DNA of 23,273 nt from Clostridium sp. CAG:1219 (GCA_000433335.1 HF996757.1:1066-24338); one strand, 5' to 3'; shown: positions 15,312 to 23,108, numbered from the stretch's first letter. The notes: generated by a model not told the origin, from the letters alone. Made by a program: numbers and translations.

Positions 15312-16592
15312 TTATTCAACGTTTTCATCAGCCGAAGAAGAATTAATTGAAATAAAATTTGAGGAATCTAGTTCATAAAAATCATTTTCATCTTGAACAG
15401 GTAAAGATTCTACTTTTTTTAGTTTCCTTTCAATAGTTCTAGATTTTTTTGAAGCAAGTTCCATAGTATTAGATATCTCAAGAAGTTTTTTATTTGTTTT
15501 ATCTAAAATGTCACCAAATTTAGAAAATTCTGATTTAACCATTCCAAGTAATTGCCAAACTTCTGAACTACGTTTTTCAATAGCAAGGGTTTTAAATCCC
15601 ATTTGCAAACTGTTGAGTAAGGCAACAAATGTAGTAGGACCAGAAATGACAACTCTATATTTTTGGGAAATAGTCTCACAAAGTGAAGTGTTTTTTAGTA
15701 TCTCACAATATAAACTTTCAGTAGGTAAGAACATTATACCAAAATCTGTTGTATAAGGTGTTTCTATATATTTATCGTGAATATCCTTAGCAAAAGATTT
15801 TACAGAATTTTCAAGTTTCTTTTTAAGCTCTGTTATAAGTTCGATGTTACAATTTTCTTCAGCATCAATTAGTCTAGAATAGTCTTCAATTGGAAATTTT
15901 GAGTCCACAGGTAAATATACAAATTCATTGTCATTCTTTCCAGGGAGTTTTATTGCAAATTCTACTAAATCATTTGAAGAAGGTCTAGTCTTTACGTTTG
16001 AATCGTATTGTTCATTTGTTAAAAATTGATCAAGTATATTTGATAATTGAACCTCACCCCAGTATCCACGTGACTTTACATTTGTAAATACCTTTTTTAA
16101 ATCTCCAACTCCTTGTGCTAGACTTTGCATTTCCCCAAGGCCTTTGTATACAGATTCAAGTCTATCATTTACTATTTTAAATGATTCTCCAAGTCTTTTT
16201 TCTAGTGTACCTTGCAATTTTTCGTCAACTGTAACACGCATTTTTTCTAACTTTTCGTTATTGTCTTTTTGCATAGATAATAAATTTACCTCAACAGTTT
16301 TTCTAATATTTTCAAGTTTTTCTTCCATATTTTTTCTGTTATTTTCAAGTTTTGTTTCATTTAAATTAGTTAAATTTGTAAGTTGCAGCTGTTGTGTATT
16401 TGAACTTTCTACTATTTTATTTGAAAGTTCCTGACGAGTTTGCATTAGCGTAGTAGCAAGTTCTTGACGTGTTTTTGAAAATTCGTCAGATAATATTTTA
16501 GAACTATCGTTATTTTTTTTAGAAATTAACAGTCCAATTGTTACAACTAAAAGCACAATTGTTATAATTAATAATATTAAAGTTATATCCAT
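15312..16592 (-). CDS. rmuC: RmuC-family protein (DNA recombination limiting protein)
   Basis: The product has 426 aa from ATG 16592. The open frame extends 20 codons further, but those codons overlap a consensus promoter, while AAGGAGAGG lies just before 16592. Residues 3-25 form one N-terminal membrane helix (ITLILLIITIVLLVVTIGLLI). Residues of about 30-150 are a long coiled coil rich in Glu, Lys and Asn. The conserved RmuC domain spans about 160-380, with the typical RGYWGEVQL, PVDSKFPIEDY, YTTDFGIMFLPTESLY and VVISGPTTFVALLNSLQMGFKTLAIEKR blocks spread across it. RmuC proteins are nuclease-fold proteins thought to limit inversions and rearrangements at repeats; the biochemical activity is poorly defined. 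The C-terminal 45 residues are acidic and low in conservation. Expressed from its own strong promoter. Confidence 0.94.
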   Translation of the reverse strand: MDITLILLIITIVLLVVTIGLLISKKNNDSSKILSDEFSKTRQELATTLMQTRQELSNKIVESSNTQQLQLTNLTNLNETKLENNRKNMEEKLENIRKTVEVNLLSMQKDNNEKLEKMRVTVDEKLQGTLEKRLGESFKIVNDRLESVYKGLGEMQSLAQGVGDLKKVFTNVKSRGYWGEVQLSNILDQFLTNEQYDSNVKTRPSSNDLVEFAIKLPGKNDNEFVYLPVDSKFPIEDYSRLIDAEENCNIELITELKKKLENSVKSFAKDIHDKYIETPYTTDFGIMFLPTESLYCEILKNTSLCETISQKYRVVISGPTTFVALLNSLQMGFKTLAIEKRSSEVWQLLGMVKSEFSKFGDILDKTNKKLLEISNTMELASKKSRTIERKLKKVESLPVQDENDFYELDSSNFISINSSSADENVE

Positions 16593-16623
16593 ATAAAAAC
16601 CTCTCCTTAAATTTAATGATCTA

Positions 16624-16652
16624 ATTATATAATAAGAACTTTTGTTTGTCAA
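16624..16652 (-). promoter_or_regulatory. Consensus promoter of rmuC
   Basis: On the minus strand TTGACA, a 17-nt spacer, TATAAT: both hexamers match the vegetative consensus exactly. The predicted start near 16617 excludes the longer rmuC frame. Confidence 0.9.
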
Positions 16653-16664
16653 TTTAAAAATGAA

Positions 16665-16692
16665 AATTCCCGACTTTTTTTAGTCGGGAATT
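16665..16692 (-). terminator. Terminator of the 110-aa gene
   Basis: A perfect 11-bp stem AATTCCCGACT / AGTCGGGAATT with a 6-nt loop begins 4 nt after the stop of the 110-aa gene; on the minus strand TTCATTTTT follows. Confidence 0.9.
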
Positions 16693-16696
16693 GTAA

Positions 16697-17029
16697 TTAG
16701 ATTTCAAGTACTAAATAATACTTGATTTTGGGATTAGTCTTATCCGCTATAGAACGGATAATCTTAAAATCTTCAAGTCCTGTTACATCTATCATAACTG
16801 GATTGATAAGCTCCATATCAAAGAAAAAATTAGATATAGTTTTTGAAAAATCTTCGGAAATCTCTACTGAAATTTTTCCGATATCTACTGGGATTTCGCT
16901 ATGCTTCATTTTTTCTTTTAACTGTTCTTTGACGTCGTCAAGTAACTTTGAAACATTTTCAGTTCTCTTTTTGTTGTAAGAGATGGAGTAGGCCTGATAG
17001 TCCTTTTTTAAATCTTTTGAAATGCTCAT
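16697..17029 (-). CDS. Small hypothetical protein, 110 aa
   Basis: I do not recognise this protein. AAGGAG lies 11 nt before the ATG, within AAGGAGAAAGAAATACAA. Residues 1-45 are a charged helix (KKDYQAYSISYNKKRTENVSKLLDDVKEQLKEKMK); residues 45-110 look like alternating beta strands and a helix ending IKYYLVLEI. There is no membrane segment, cysteine pair or known motif. Codons are more mixed than in the surrounding genes (GTC, GAC, ATC and TAC are frequent), as in the 104-aa gene at 4387, but the two proteins show no visible similarity. It is a self-contained unit with a good promoter and a strong terminator, which suggests steady expression. The M14 peptidase gene lies upstream on the same strand without a terminator between, so some read-through is possible. 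Confidence 0.75.
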   Translation of the reverse strand: MSISKDLKKDYQAYSISYNKKRTENVSKLLDDVKEQLKEKMKHSEIPVDIGKISVEISEDFSKTISNFFFDMELINPVMIDVTGLEDFKIIRSIADKTNPKIKYYLVLEI

Positions 17030-17086
17030 TTGTATTTCTTTCTCCTTAAAAAATTATTTTTTGGTTCAAATCATAGAACTTCTTAT

Positions 17087-17115
17087 ATTATACCATAAAG
17101 TTTACATAAAAGCAA
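17087..17115 (-). promoter_or_regulatory. Promoter of the 110-aa gene
   Basis: On the minus strand TTGCTT, a 17-nt spacer, TATAAT, with the extended -10 TGG directly before it. The leader of about 50 nt is A/T-rich. Confidence 0.8.
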
Positions 17116-17136
17116 TAGAATAAAAGAAAAATTAAA

Positions 17137-18309
17137 CTATATAAGTTTGTCTAAAGTTTTAAAAATGGCAATTTTATTTGAAATTATTTCATTATTAAAA
17201 TTATTTATGTTTGTAAAACAAGACAAGGGATTTCCGCTGCTTTTTGAAAGTTCCACCGTAAGAGAAAATACATCATCTAAGTAATCTCTAAAATAATCCA
17301 TAAATCCGTACTTTAATTTATCTTCTACAATATAATAATTGGTATATTTTTTATAAATTTCTGAGGTCTGCAGATGAAAATTAATTTGCTTCTCTTTTGC
17401 TTTATCACTTGGAATGGAATAAAGCTCACCACCAGTTGTATGATACGAAAATATAGCAATGAGCTTTCTTTTCGAATCTTTTTTTAAGTTATTATGATAA
17501 AGATTAGTAATATAATTAAAAATTGCTCTTGTTTCAGGACACTTTTTATCAAGAGGTTCATATCCAAAAAATCCAATTGGACCTGGCATATAAGCAGGAA
17601 TATCATTATAACGTAAATTTCCAAATTTATGAGTTTGTCTATATTTTTGCAAAATATTAAATTTGTGGATAGAATTTGCATTAGGATCAATTCCAATTCC
17701 ATTTGACGACCATATTGGCAGCACTTTTTCTGTTAGATTGCAGTCATTTAATATTTTTATTATTGATTCTCGCATTTTCTTATCATCTATGAAACCCGTA
17801 GAAGATTTCAATATTTCTTGATAAAGCTTTGGAACCTTATATTGCTTTATAGCATTTTCATCGTCTTGAGCATAGGCTCTTACATATTTTAGTGAAGATA
17901 ATTCAAGCTCTTTTATTGTTTTATTTTTGAAGTTTTCGTACAATATGGAAGATGAAATTTTAAATCCCTCAGGATTTAGCACAGGAATTATATGGAAGCT
18001 ATACGTATTAAATATATCTGCTTTTATTTTAGTGTCGAGTAGCAATGTTGCTAAAAATTCTAGCATAAAATATACAGTAGCTACTTCACAACCATGTGTT
18101 CCCCCAAGAAGTACTACATCATTTTTTCCATTACCAATTGTTATTGAATATATAGGGTAATTAAAATTAGTGTATCCTATTATATGTTTTTTAGGAAATC
18201 TTTTATTATCAAAATTGCTTGTAATGGCTCTTTCACTTAATATATTTATATACTTGTAAAGAGATTCGAGCGTCAAAATATAACTTTTTATAAAAATTTT
18301 TTCTTCCAA
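17137..18309 (-). CDS. M14-family zinc carboxypeptidase
   Basis: The product has 390 aa from TTG 18309, chosen because AAGGTG (18321-18316) lies 6 nt upstream; the longer frame starts at TTG 18330 without such a site. Zinc ligands are H72 and E75 in GGTHGCEV and H290 in FSYHTTGGELYSIP; the general base is E353 in LTVELSK. The PVLNPEGF block near 109-116 also fits M14. The place of the usual substrate-binding Asn-Arg is DPNANS (208-213), so Arg is replaced by Ala. An insertion of about 80 residues separates PEGF from DPNAN. M14 enzymes in Firmicutes often cut gamma-D-Glu-diamino acid bonds in cell wall or spore peptides, but the substrate here is open. No signal peptide is seen, so a cytosolic recycling role is possible. 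It is divergent from the HD-domain gene. Confidence 0.88.
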   Translation of the reverse strand: MEEKIFIKSYILTLESLYKYINILSERAITSNFDNKRFPKKHIIGYTNFNYPIYSITIGNGKNDVVLLGGTHGCEVATVYFMLEFLATLLLDTKIKADIFNTYSFHIIPVLNPEGFKISSSILYENFKNKTIKELELSSLKYVRAYAQDDENAIKQYKVPKLYQEILKSSTGFIDDKKMRESIIKILNDCNLTEKVLPIWSSNGIGIDPNANSIHKFNILQKYRQTHKFGNLRYNDIPAYMPGPIGFFGYEPLDKKCPETRAIFNYITNLYHNNLKKDSKRKLIAIFSYHTTGGELYSIPSDKAKEKQINFHLQTSEIYKKYTNYYIVEDKLKYGFMDYFRDYLDDVFSLTVELSKSSGNPLSCFTNINNFNNEIISNKIAIFKTLDKLI

Positions 18310-18355
18310 ATCGATCACCTTATATAACAATATTCAAATTTTAAAAAACTATGAT

Positions 18356-18384
18356 ATTATTTTACGGTATGTATTATTTGACAA
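18356..18384 (-). promoter_or_regulatory. Possible promoter of the M14 peptidase gene
   Basis: On the minus strand TTGTCA, a 17-nt spacer, AATAAT, about 45 nt before the TTG start. Acceptable but not strong. Confidence 0.4.
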
Positions 18385-18409
18385 AAAAATATAAAATGTA
18401 ACAAAATTA

Positions 18410-18438
18410 TTGATTATAAATTGAAATTATGGTATATA
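18410..18438 (+). promoter_or_regulatory. Promoter of the HD-domain / DUF1846 operon
   Basis: TTGATT (18410-18415), a 17-nt spacer, TATATA (18433-18438) with an extended -10 TGG. It lies 24 nt before the ATG. Confidence 0.55.
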
Positions 18439-18462
18439 AGTTAATAAAATGGAGGGAGATTA

Positions 18463-19020
18463 ATGAAAGAAAAAATAATAGAACTTTTAAGGTCAACAAA
18501 TAGAGATGGAATTGAAGATGTAATAACATTTTTGACTGAAAAATCAGACTTCTTTACAGCTCCAGCTAGTACTAGATTTCATGGGGATTATGAGGGAGGA
18601 CTTGCCGAACATAGCCTTAAAGTGTATGAGATACTTGATAGGAAAGTAAAAAGTGGAATTTATGATATAGAAGTAGATGATGCTACTATAAAAATAGCTG
18701 CAATACTTCATGATATTTGCAAATGTAATTTTTATAAAGTAGATTACAGAAATGCTAAAAATGCACACGGAGATTGGGAGAGGGTTCCATATTATACAGT
18801 TGATGATACAATTCCATATGGACATGGAGAAAAATCTGTTATGATGATAACTGAATTTATGAAATTAACTAATGAGGAAAAATATGCAATCCGTTGGCAT
18901 ATGGGATTTACAGAACCTAAAGAGGTATATGGTACAATAGGACTTGCTTATAAAAAATATCCTTTAGCTCTTATGTTATTTGAGGCTGATCTTGAAGCAA
19001 CATATATGTATGGAATATAA
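18463..19020 (+). CDS. HD-domain phosphohydrolase
   Basis: The product has 185 aa; GGAGGGAG at 18451-18458 precedes the ATG. Metal-binding HD-superfamily residues can be read in order: H50 in GGLAEHSL, H83-D84 in AAILHDICK, H121 in YGHGEKS and H146 in IRWHMGF. The FHGDYEGGLAEHS region resembles the HD domain of YhaM-type exoribonucleases, but the OB-fold RNA-binding domain of YhaM is absent, so this is a stand-alone domain. Such short Clostridia and phage HD proteins are presumed nucleotide or nucleic-acid phosphohydrolases; the substrate is unknown. It is followed after 22 nt by the DUF1846 gene with no terminator, so the two are probably co-transcribed. Confidence 0.87.
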   Translation: MKEKIIELLRSTNRDGIEDVITFLTEKSDFFTAPASTRFHGDYEGGLAEHSLKVYEILDRKVKSGIYDIEVDDATIKIAAILHDICKCNFYKVDYRNAKNAHGDWERVPYYTVDDTIPYGHGEKSVMMITEFMKLTNEEKYAIRWHMGFTEPKEVYGTIGLAYKKYPLALMLFEADLEATYMYGI

Positions 19021-19042
19021 GATTTTTTGAGAGGTTTATTAT

Positions 19043-20509
19043 ATGAAAAAGTGTTTTAATAGTGAAAAATATATAAAGTTACAAAGTGAAAAAATTAGAG
19101 ACAGAATAAAAATGTTTGATAATAAACTGTACCTTGAATTTGGAGGTAAACTTGTAGATGATTATCATGCAATGCGTGTTTTGCCTGGATTTGAACCTGA
19201 TATAAAAATAAAAATGCTAAAAGAGCTAAAAGACCAAGCGGAAGTAATATTCTGTATCAATGCTAATGATATTGCCAAAAGCAAAATAAGGGCAGATCAT
19301 GGTATATCTTATGATTTGGAAGTTATAAGATTAATAGAATATCTAAGGAATATAGGACTCACTGTAAATAGTGTTGTAGTGACTTTATTCTCAGATCAAC
19401 CCGGTGTTGATAAGTTTAGGAATAAACTAAAATCATACAATGTGGAAACATATTTTCATAAATTTACAAAAGGTTATCCTACAGATGTAGAAACTATAGT
19501 AAGTGAAGAGGGGTATGGCGCAAACCCTTATATAAAAACTACAAAACCTCTTGTGGTAGTTAGTGCACCTGGACCTTGTAGTGGAAAACTTGCAACATGT
19601 CTTTCGCAACTTTATCACGAGTATAAAAGAGGAGTAAAGGCAGGATATGCTAAATTTGAAACTTTTCCAGTTTGGGATTTATCATTAAAGCATCCAGTAA
19701 ACATAGCATATGAGGCTGCAACCGCAGATCTTAATGATAAAAATATGATAGATTATTTTCATTTGGAAAAATATAATATCAAAGCTGTAAACTATAACAG
19801 AGATTTAGAAGTTTTTCCTATATTGAAAAATATTTTACAAAAAATCGTTGGTAAAGATATATATTATTCTCCAACAGATATGGGAGTAAATGTAATTGGA
19901 AAATGTATAGAGGATGATGATGGAGTACAGCAGGCTGCAAAAAATGAAATAATAAGAAGATACTATAGAGCACAAAATGATTTAAAGATGGGGAATGGTA
20001 GTGTTGAGATATGTGAGAGAATAAAACTTTTGATGAATGAACTTTCAATATCTGAAGCGGATAGAAAAGTAGTAATGGCAGCTTTAGGGAAAAAAACAGA
20101 GAAAAAAGCTCATGCTGTTGCAATAGAACTTTCAGATGGAAAAATAGTAACAGGAAGAAAAACGGAACTTTTAAGCCCCATAAGTAGTGCTATTATCAAT
20201 GCTATTAAGGTTTTGACTAATATTCCAGATGATGTATTTTTACTTTCCCCATCTGTATTAGAACCAATTATAAATTTAAAAGAGAATAGGCTAAAAAAGA
20301 TTAATAAAACACTTGAACTTGATGAAGTTTTAATTGCACTTAGTATTTGTTCTGTTACAAATCCAATAGTAGATAAGGCGCTTATGAATTTAGAAAAGTT
20401 AAAGGGATGTGAAGCACATTCTACGTATATAGTTTCAAAGAATGATTTAGAACTTTGTAATAGTTTAGGAATTAATTTAACTTCTGAAACTGAATTTTAT
20501 GATAGTTAA
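19043..20509 (+). CDS. DUF1846 (UPF0371) family protein
   Basis: The product has 488 aa, close to the usual size of about 490-500 for this family. The N-terminal FNSEKYIKLQSEKIRDRI, KLYLEFGGKL, DYHAMRVLPGFEPDIKI, ISYDLEVIRLI and HKFTKGYPTDVETIVS blocks, spread through residues 4-160, are highly typical of DUF1846. A VVVSAPGPCSGKLATCLSQLYHE stretch near 172-195 looks like a phosphate-binding turn. The family is widespread in anaerobic Firmicutes and has a known structure, but its biochemical function is not established to my knowledge. No signal peptide or membrane segment is seen. The ribosome binding site is AGAGG. It forms the end of an operon with the HD-domain gene and has its own terminator. 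Confidence 0.93.
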   Translation: MKKCFNSEKYIKLQSEKIRDRIKMFDNKLYLEFGGKLVDDYHAMRVLPGFEPDIKIKMLKELKDQAEVIFCINANDIAKSKIRADHGISYDLEVIRLIEYLRNIGLTVNSVVVTLFSDQPGVDKFRNKLKSYNVETYFHKFTKGYPTDVETIVSEEGYGANPYIKTTKPLVVVSAPGPCSGKLATCLSQLYHEYKRGVKAGYAKFETFPVWDLSLKHPVNIAYEAATADLNDKNMIDYFHLEKYNIKAVNYNRDLEVFPILKNILQKIVGKDIYYSPTDMGVNVIGKCIEDDDGVQQAAKNEIIRRYYRAQNDLKMGNGSVEICERIKLLMNELSISEADRKVVMAALGKKTEKKAHAVAIELSDGKIVTGRKTELLSPISSAIINAIKVLTNIPDDVFLLSPSVLEPIINLKENRLKKINKTLELDEVLIALSICSVTNPIVDKALMNLEKLKGCEAHSTYIVSKNDLELCNSLGINLTSETEFYDS

Positions 20510-20516
20510 AATACAC

Positions 20517-20556
20517 AAAAACATATCTAATATTAATATGTATTGGATATGTTTTT
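20517..20556 (+). terminator. Terminator of the DUF1846 operon
   Basis: A 16-bp stem of AAAAACATATCTAATA with TATTGGATATGTTTTT, one G-U pair and an 8-nt loop, then ACTTTAC. It begins 7 nt after the stop. Confidence 0.82.
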
Positions 20557-20598
20557 ACTTTACTATATAAATTAATTAGAAAAAAATAAATTAAAACC

Positions 20599-20627
20599 TT
20601 GACATCGCCAAAAAATTATGGTAGTAT
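20599..20627 (+). promoter_or_regulatory. Promoter of tRNA-Leu
   Basis: TTGACA (20599-20604), a 17-nt spacer, TAGTAT (20622-20627) with an extended -10 TGG, ending 13 nt before the mature tRNA. Confidence 0.82.
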
Positions 20628-20640
20628 ATTAAATGTGTTA

Positions 20641-20724
20641 GCGGGTATGGCGAAATGGCAGACGCGCCGGACTTAGAATCCGGTGCCGAGAGGCGTGAAG
20701 GTTCAAGTCCTTTTACCCGCACCA
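20641..20724 (+). tRNA. tRNA-Leu (anticodon UAG)
   Basis: The gene has 84 nt including an encoded CCA (20722-20724). Acceptor arm GCGGGTA pairs with TACCCGC. The anticodon stem CCGGA/TCCGG holds the loop CTTAGAA, so the anticodon is UAG, reading CUA and possibly other CUN codons. The long variable arm (TGCCGAGAGGCGTG) is the type II form expected of tRNA-Leu, and GGTTCAAGTCC is a normal T-arm. It has its own promoter and terminator. Confidence 0.97.
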
Positions 20725-20739
20725 ATAACATAAAGATTC

Positions 20740-20768
20740 TCGGCTTTTTATAGGCCGATTATTTTTTT
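20740..20768 (+). terminator. Terminator after tRNA-Leu
   Basis: TCGGC (20740-20744) pairs with GCCGA (20754-20758) around a 9-nt loop, followed by TTATTTTTTT. The short stem could allow some read-through into the prolyl-tRNA synthetase gene 36 nt downstream, which has no clear promoter of its own. Confidence 0.7.
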
Positions 20769-20805
20769 ATGTACAAATTTTTGTAATATTGTTAAGGAGT
20801 AATAT

Positions 20806-22080
20806 ATGAGATTAAGTAAATTTAATGTAAAAAAAATAAATTTTAATGATATAAGTAAAGATTATAGTGGTCAAGACATTCTTCTAAAAGGTGGAGAACT
20901 TTACCAATTTGAAAGCGGAATATATGCTTATGGAAATCTTTGGACTAAACTCGAGAGAACTGTTGAAAATATTATAATAGATGAACTAGATAAAGCAGAT
21001 TGTATTCATGTAGAATTTCCAAAGTTGCAACCAAAGAGTGTATGGGAAAAATCTGGTAGATGGGACACATATACAAAAGAAAATGACATTATGTATACGA
21101 TTGAAAATAATTTTGGGGAGTATGGCCTTGCTCCAACAGCAGAAGAATGTGCTACTATATTTGCTGCAAATAGATTACCATCTTATAAAAATTTACCAGC
21201 TACATATTATCAAATAAGTGAAAAATTTAGAAAAGAAATAAGGGCTAGAGGATATCTTTTCAGACCAAGAACTTTTGTTATGATGGATGCATATTCATTT
21301 GATAAAACAGAAGAAGACATGAAGAAAAACTTTGATAAAATGCACGATGTATATATGAATATATTTAAAAGACTTGGAATTGATATAGTACCAGTTGTAA
21401 GTGATGGTGGTACTATGGGTGGAAGAGTATCAGAAGAATTTCAAGCAATAACAAAGCTTGGAGAAGATATAATTTTATATGATGAAAAAACAAAAAGAGG
21501 CATAAACAAAGAAGTACTAGAATTTGAAGATAGTGAATGTTTTATCAAAAAATTTGGAAACTCAGAACTTGCTTCAATGAAAGAATATAATTCTGTGGAA
21601 TTAGGAAATAATTTTACACTTGGTACGAAATATTCTGAATCAATGAAATTATATTTTAATGATGAAAATGGAGAAAAAAAACCATATTATATGGGATGTT
21701 ATGGAATAGGACTTGGAAGAATAATTGCAACTATATTAGAAAATAATGTAATTATGAATGAAGATAAAATAAATGGTTTTATATTACCATATAATATTGC
21801 TCCTTACAAAATGCAAATAATCTATAAAGAAGATAAGAAGGATATTGCAGAAGAACTATATTTAAAATTAAAAGAAAATGGAATAGATGCTATATTAGAT
21901 GATAGAGCAGATTTTTCTCTTGGAAACAAAATTCAAGATGTATATACACTTGGAACTCCATTTTTTACAGTTATAGGAAATAAGTTTGATGGGACTTCAT
22001 TTGAAATTGAAAATTCAAAAACAAAAGAAAAATTCAACGTTAACAAAGATAATATAATGGAATTCTTTAAGAACCTTTAA
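20806..22080 (+). CDS. proS: Prolyl-tRNA synthetase, short form without the editing (INS) domain
   Basis: The product has 424 aa; AAGGAG at 20794-20799 lies 6 nt before the ATG. It charges tRNA-Pro with proline. Class II motifs are present: motif 1 around GNLWTKLERTVENII with the following IHVEFPKLQP, the TAEE proline-site loop near 105 (LAPTAEECATIF), motif 2 FRKEIRARGYLFRPRTF near 144-160 with FVMMDAYSFD after it, and motif 3 GCYGIGLGRIIA near 300-310. The C-terminal anticodon-binding domain spans about 330-424 (KMQIIYKE, ILDDRADFSLGNKI, GTPFFTVIG). Standard bacterial ProRS is about 570 aa because an INS editing domain of about 180 residues lies between motifs 2 and 3; here only about 140 residues separate the motifs. 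This is the layout of alphaproteobacterial and mitochondrial ProRS. Whether it is the only ProRS of the organism cannot be seen. Confidence 0.93.
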   Translation: MRLSKFNVKKINFNDISKDYSGQDILLKGGELYQFESGIYAYGNLWTKLERTVENIIIDELDKADCIHVEFPKLQPKSVWEKSGRWDTYTKENDIMYTIENNFGEYGLAPTAEECATIFAANRLPSYKNLPATYYQISEKFRKEIRARGYLFRPRTFVMMDAYSFDKTEEDMKKNFDKMHDVYMNIFKRLGIDIVPVVSDGGTMGGRVSEEFQAITKLGEDIILYDEKTKRGINKEVLEFEDSECFIKKFGNSELASMKEYNSVELGNNFTLGTKYSESMKLYFNDENGEKKPYYMGCYGIGLGRIIATILENNVIMNEDKINGFILPYNIAPYKMQIIYKEDKKDIAEELYLKLKENGIDAILDDRADFSLGNKIQDVYTLGTPFFTVIGNKFDGTSFEIENSKTKEKFNVNKDNIMEFFKNL

Positions 22081-22091
22081 GAATAAATAAT

Positions 22092-22127
22092 AAAAAACAT
22101 CTCAAAATATTTTTGAGGTGTTTTTTT
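22092..22127 (+). terminator. Terminator of proS overlapping the gpr ribosome binding site
   Basis: A 16-bp stem of AAAAAACATCTCAAAA (22092-22107) with TTTTGAGGTGTTTTTT (22111-22126), one G-U pair and a 3-nt loop, with T-run to 22127. The right arm contains GAGGTG (22115-22120), the only ribosome binding site for the gpr ATG at 22128. Confidence 0.82.
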
Positions 22128-23108
22128 ATGGAAAATAGTGTTAATTTCAGAACTGACATGGCTGATGAGAGAGTAGATGAATATAAAAGAGTCAATAATT
22201 TAACATATCTTGATGGGGTTGAGGTAATTCAGAATGAAAAAAATAATATTACAACAACAGTAGTCAAAATAACAAATGAAAATGGAGAAAAATCATTATC
22301 TAAGAAAATAGGAGATTATATTACAATAGAAACAAAAGATATAAAATATTTGGAAGATAAAGAAGAACATGAACTTGTTAAAATAGTTAGTGATGAGTTA
22401 AAAAATCTTATAAAATGTAAAGAAAAAAGTAATGAAAAATCATCAATACTAATTGTAGGCCTTGGGAATGAATATATTACACCAGATGCACTTGGTCCTA
22501 AAGTTGTAAAAAATATAAATATAACAAGACATGTATTAAATATTGCAGGAGATATTGCAAATCCTAATCAAAGAAGTGTTTGTGCGATTATGCCAGGCGT
22601 ACTTGGAACTACTGGTATAGAAACATTTGAAATTGTAAAATCCGTTGTTGACAGGATAAAACCTGATATTGTTATTGCAATAGATAGTCTTGCTTCGTCT
22701 AGCATGCATAGAATAGGAAATACAATTCAACTTTCAGACACTGGAATAACTCCTGGAGCTGGAGTTAGAAATAAAAGGGAAGGGCTCAATTATGAGAGCT
22801 TAAATGTACCAGTTATTGCACTTGGTGTTCCTACTGTAGTTGACTTTGTGACCCTAACTAACGAAGCAATTGATAAAATGATAGATAAAACGGCAAATGA
22901 AATAGAAGAATTTGAAGATGTAGATAACGATCAACTAAAAAATATAGTAGGATTTTTAAATCAAAAAACAAGGTATGATATGGTTGCAAATCTTTTAAAT
23001 AGTGATAGTTATATATTTACTCCTAAAGAAGTAGATGAGTTAATTGACGTTACTTCAAGTATAATAGGTAAATCTATAAATTTGGCACTTGATGTTAATG
23101 AGTTTTAA
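22128..23108 (+). CDS. gpr: GPR endopeptidase (spore germination protease)
   Basis: The product has 326 aa from ATG 22128. It degrades small acid-soluble spore proteins during germination and is made in the forespore as an inactive zymogen. The family signature is clear: FRTDMADE at the N-terminus (near the autoprocessing site), GLGNEYITPDALGPKVV, PGVLGTTGIET and IAIDSLASSS. The two candidate catalytic aspartates D120 and D186 are 66 residues apart, as in the known enzyme (D127/D193 in Bacillus numbering). The length is slightly shorter than the Bacillus protein (about 370). The longer open frame (TTG 22113) starts inside the terminator hairpin and is rejected. No obvious forespore promoter was found; it would have to lie inside proS or expression must come from read-through. 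Presence of gpr shows that the organism forms spores or descends from spore formers. Confidence 0.95.
   Translation: MENSVNFRTDMADERVDEYKRVNNLTYLDGVEVIQNEKNNITTTVVKITNENGEKSLSKKIGDYITIETKDIKYLEDKEEHELVKIVSDELKNLIKCKEKSNEKSSILIVGLGNEYITPDALGPKVVKNINITRHVLNIAGDIANPNQRSVCAIMPGVLGTTGIETFEIVKSVVDRIKPDIVIAIDSLASSSMHRIGNTIQLSDTGITPGAGVRNKREGLNYESLNVPVIALGVPTVVDFVTLTNEAIDKMIDKTANEIEEFEDVDNDQLKNIVGFLNQKTRYDMVANLLNSDSYIFTPKEVDELIDVTSSIIGKSINLALDVNEF

Noticed and set aside
18379..18398. TTGACA on the plus strand as -35 for the HD gene
   Set aside because: No -10 box at 16-18 nt; the TATAAA that follows is too close. The TTGATT/TATATA pair downstream fits better.
20725..20805. T-box or other riboswitch leader for proS
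   Set aside because: Only about 80 nt lie between tRNA-Leu and proS, and these hold a simple terminator; no T-box sequence or specifier stem.
22113..22127. TTG start giving five extra residues on GPR
   Set aside because: It lies inside the terminator right arm and covers the ribosome binding site of ATG 22128.
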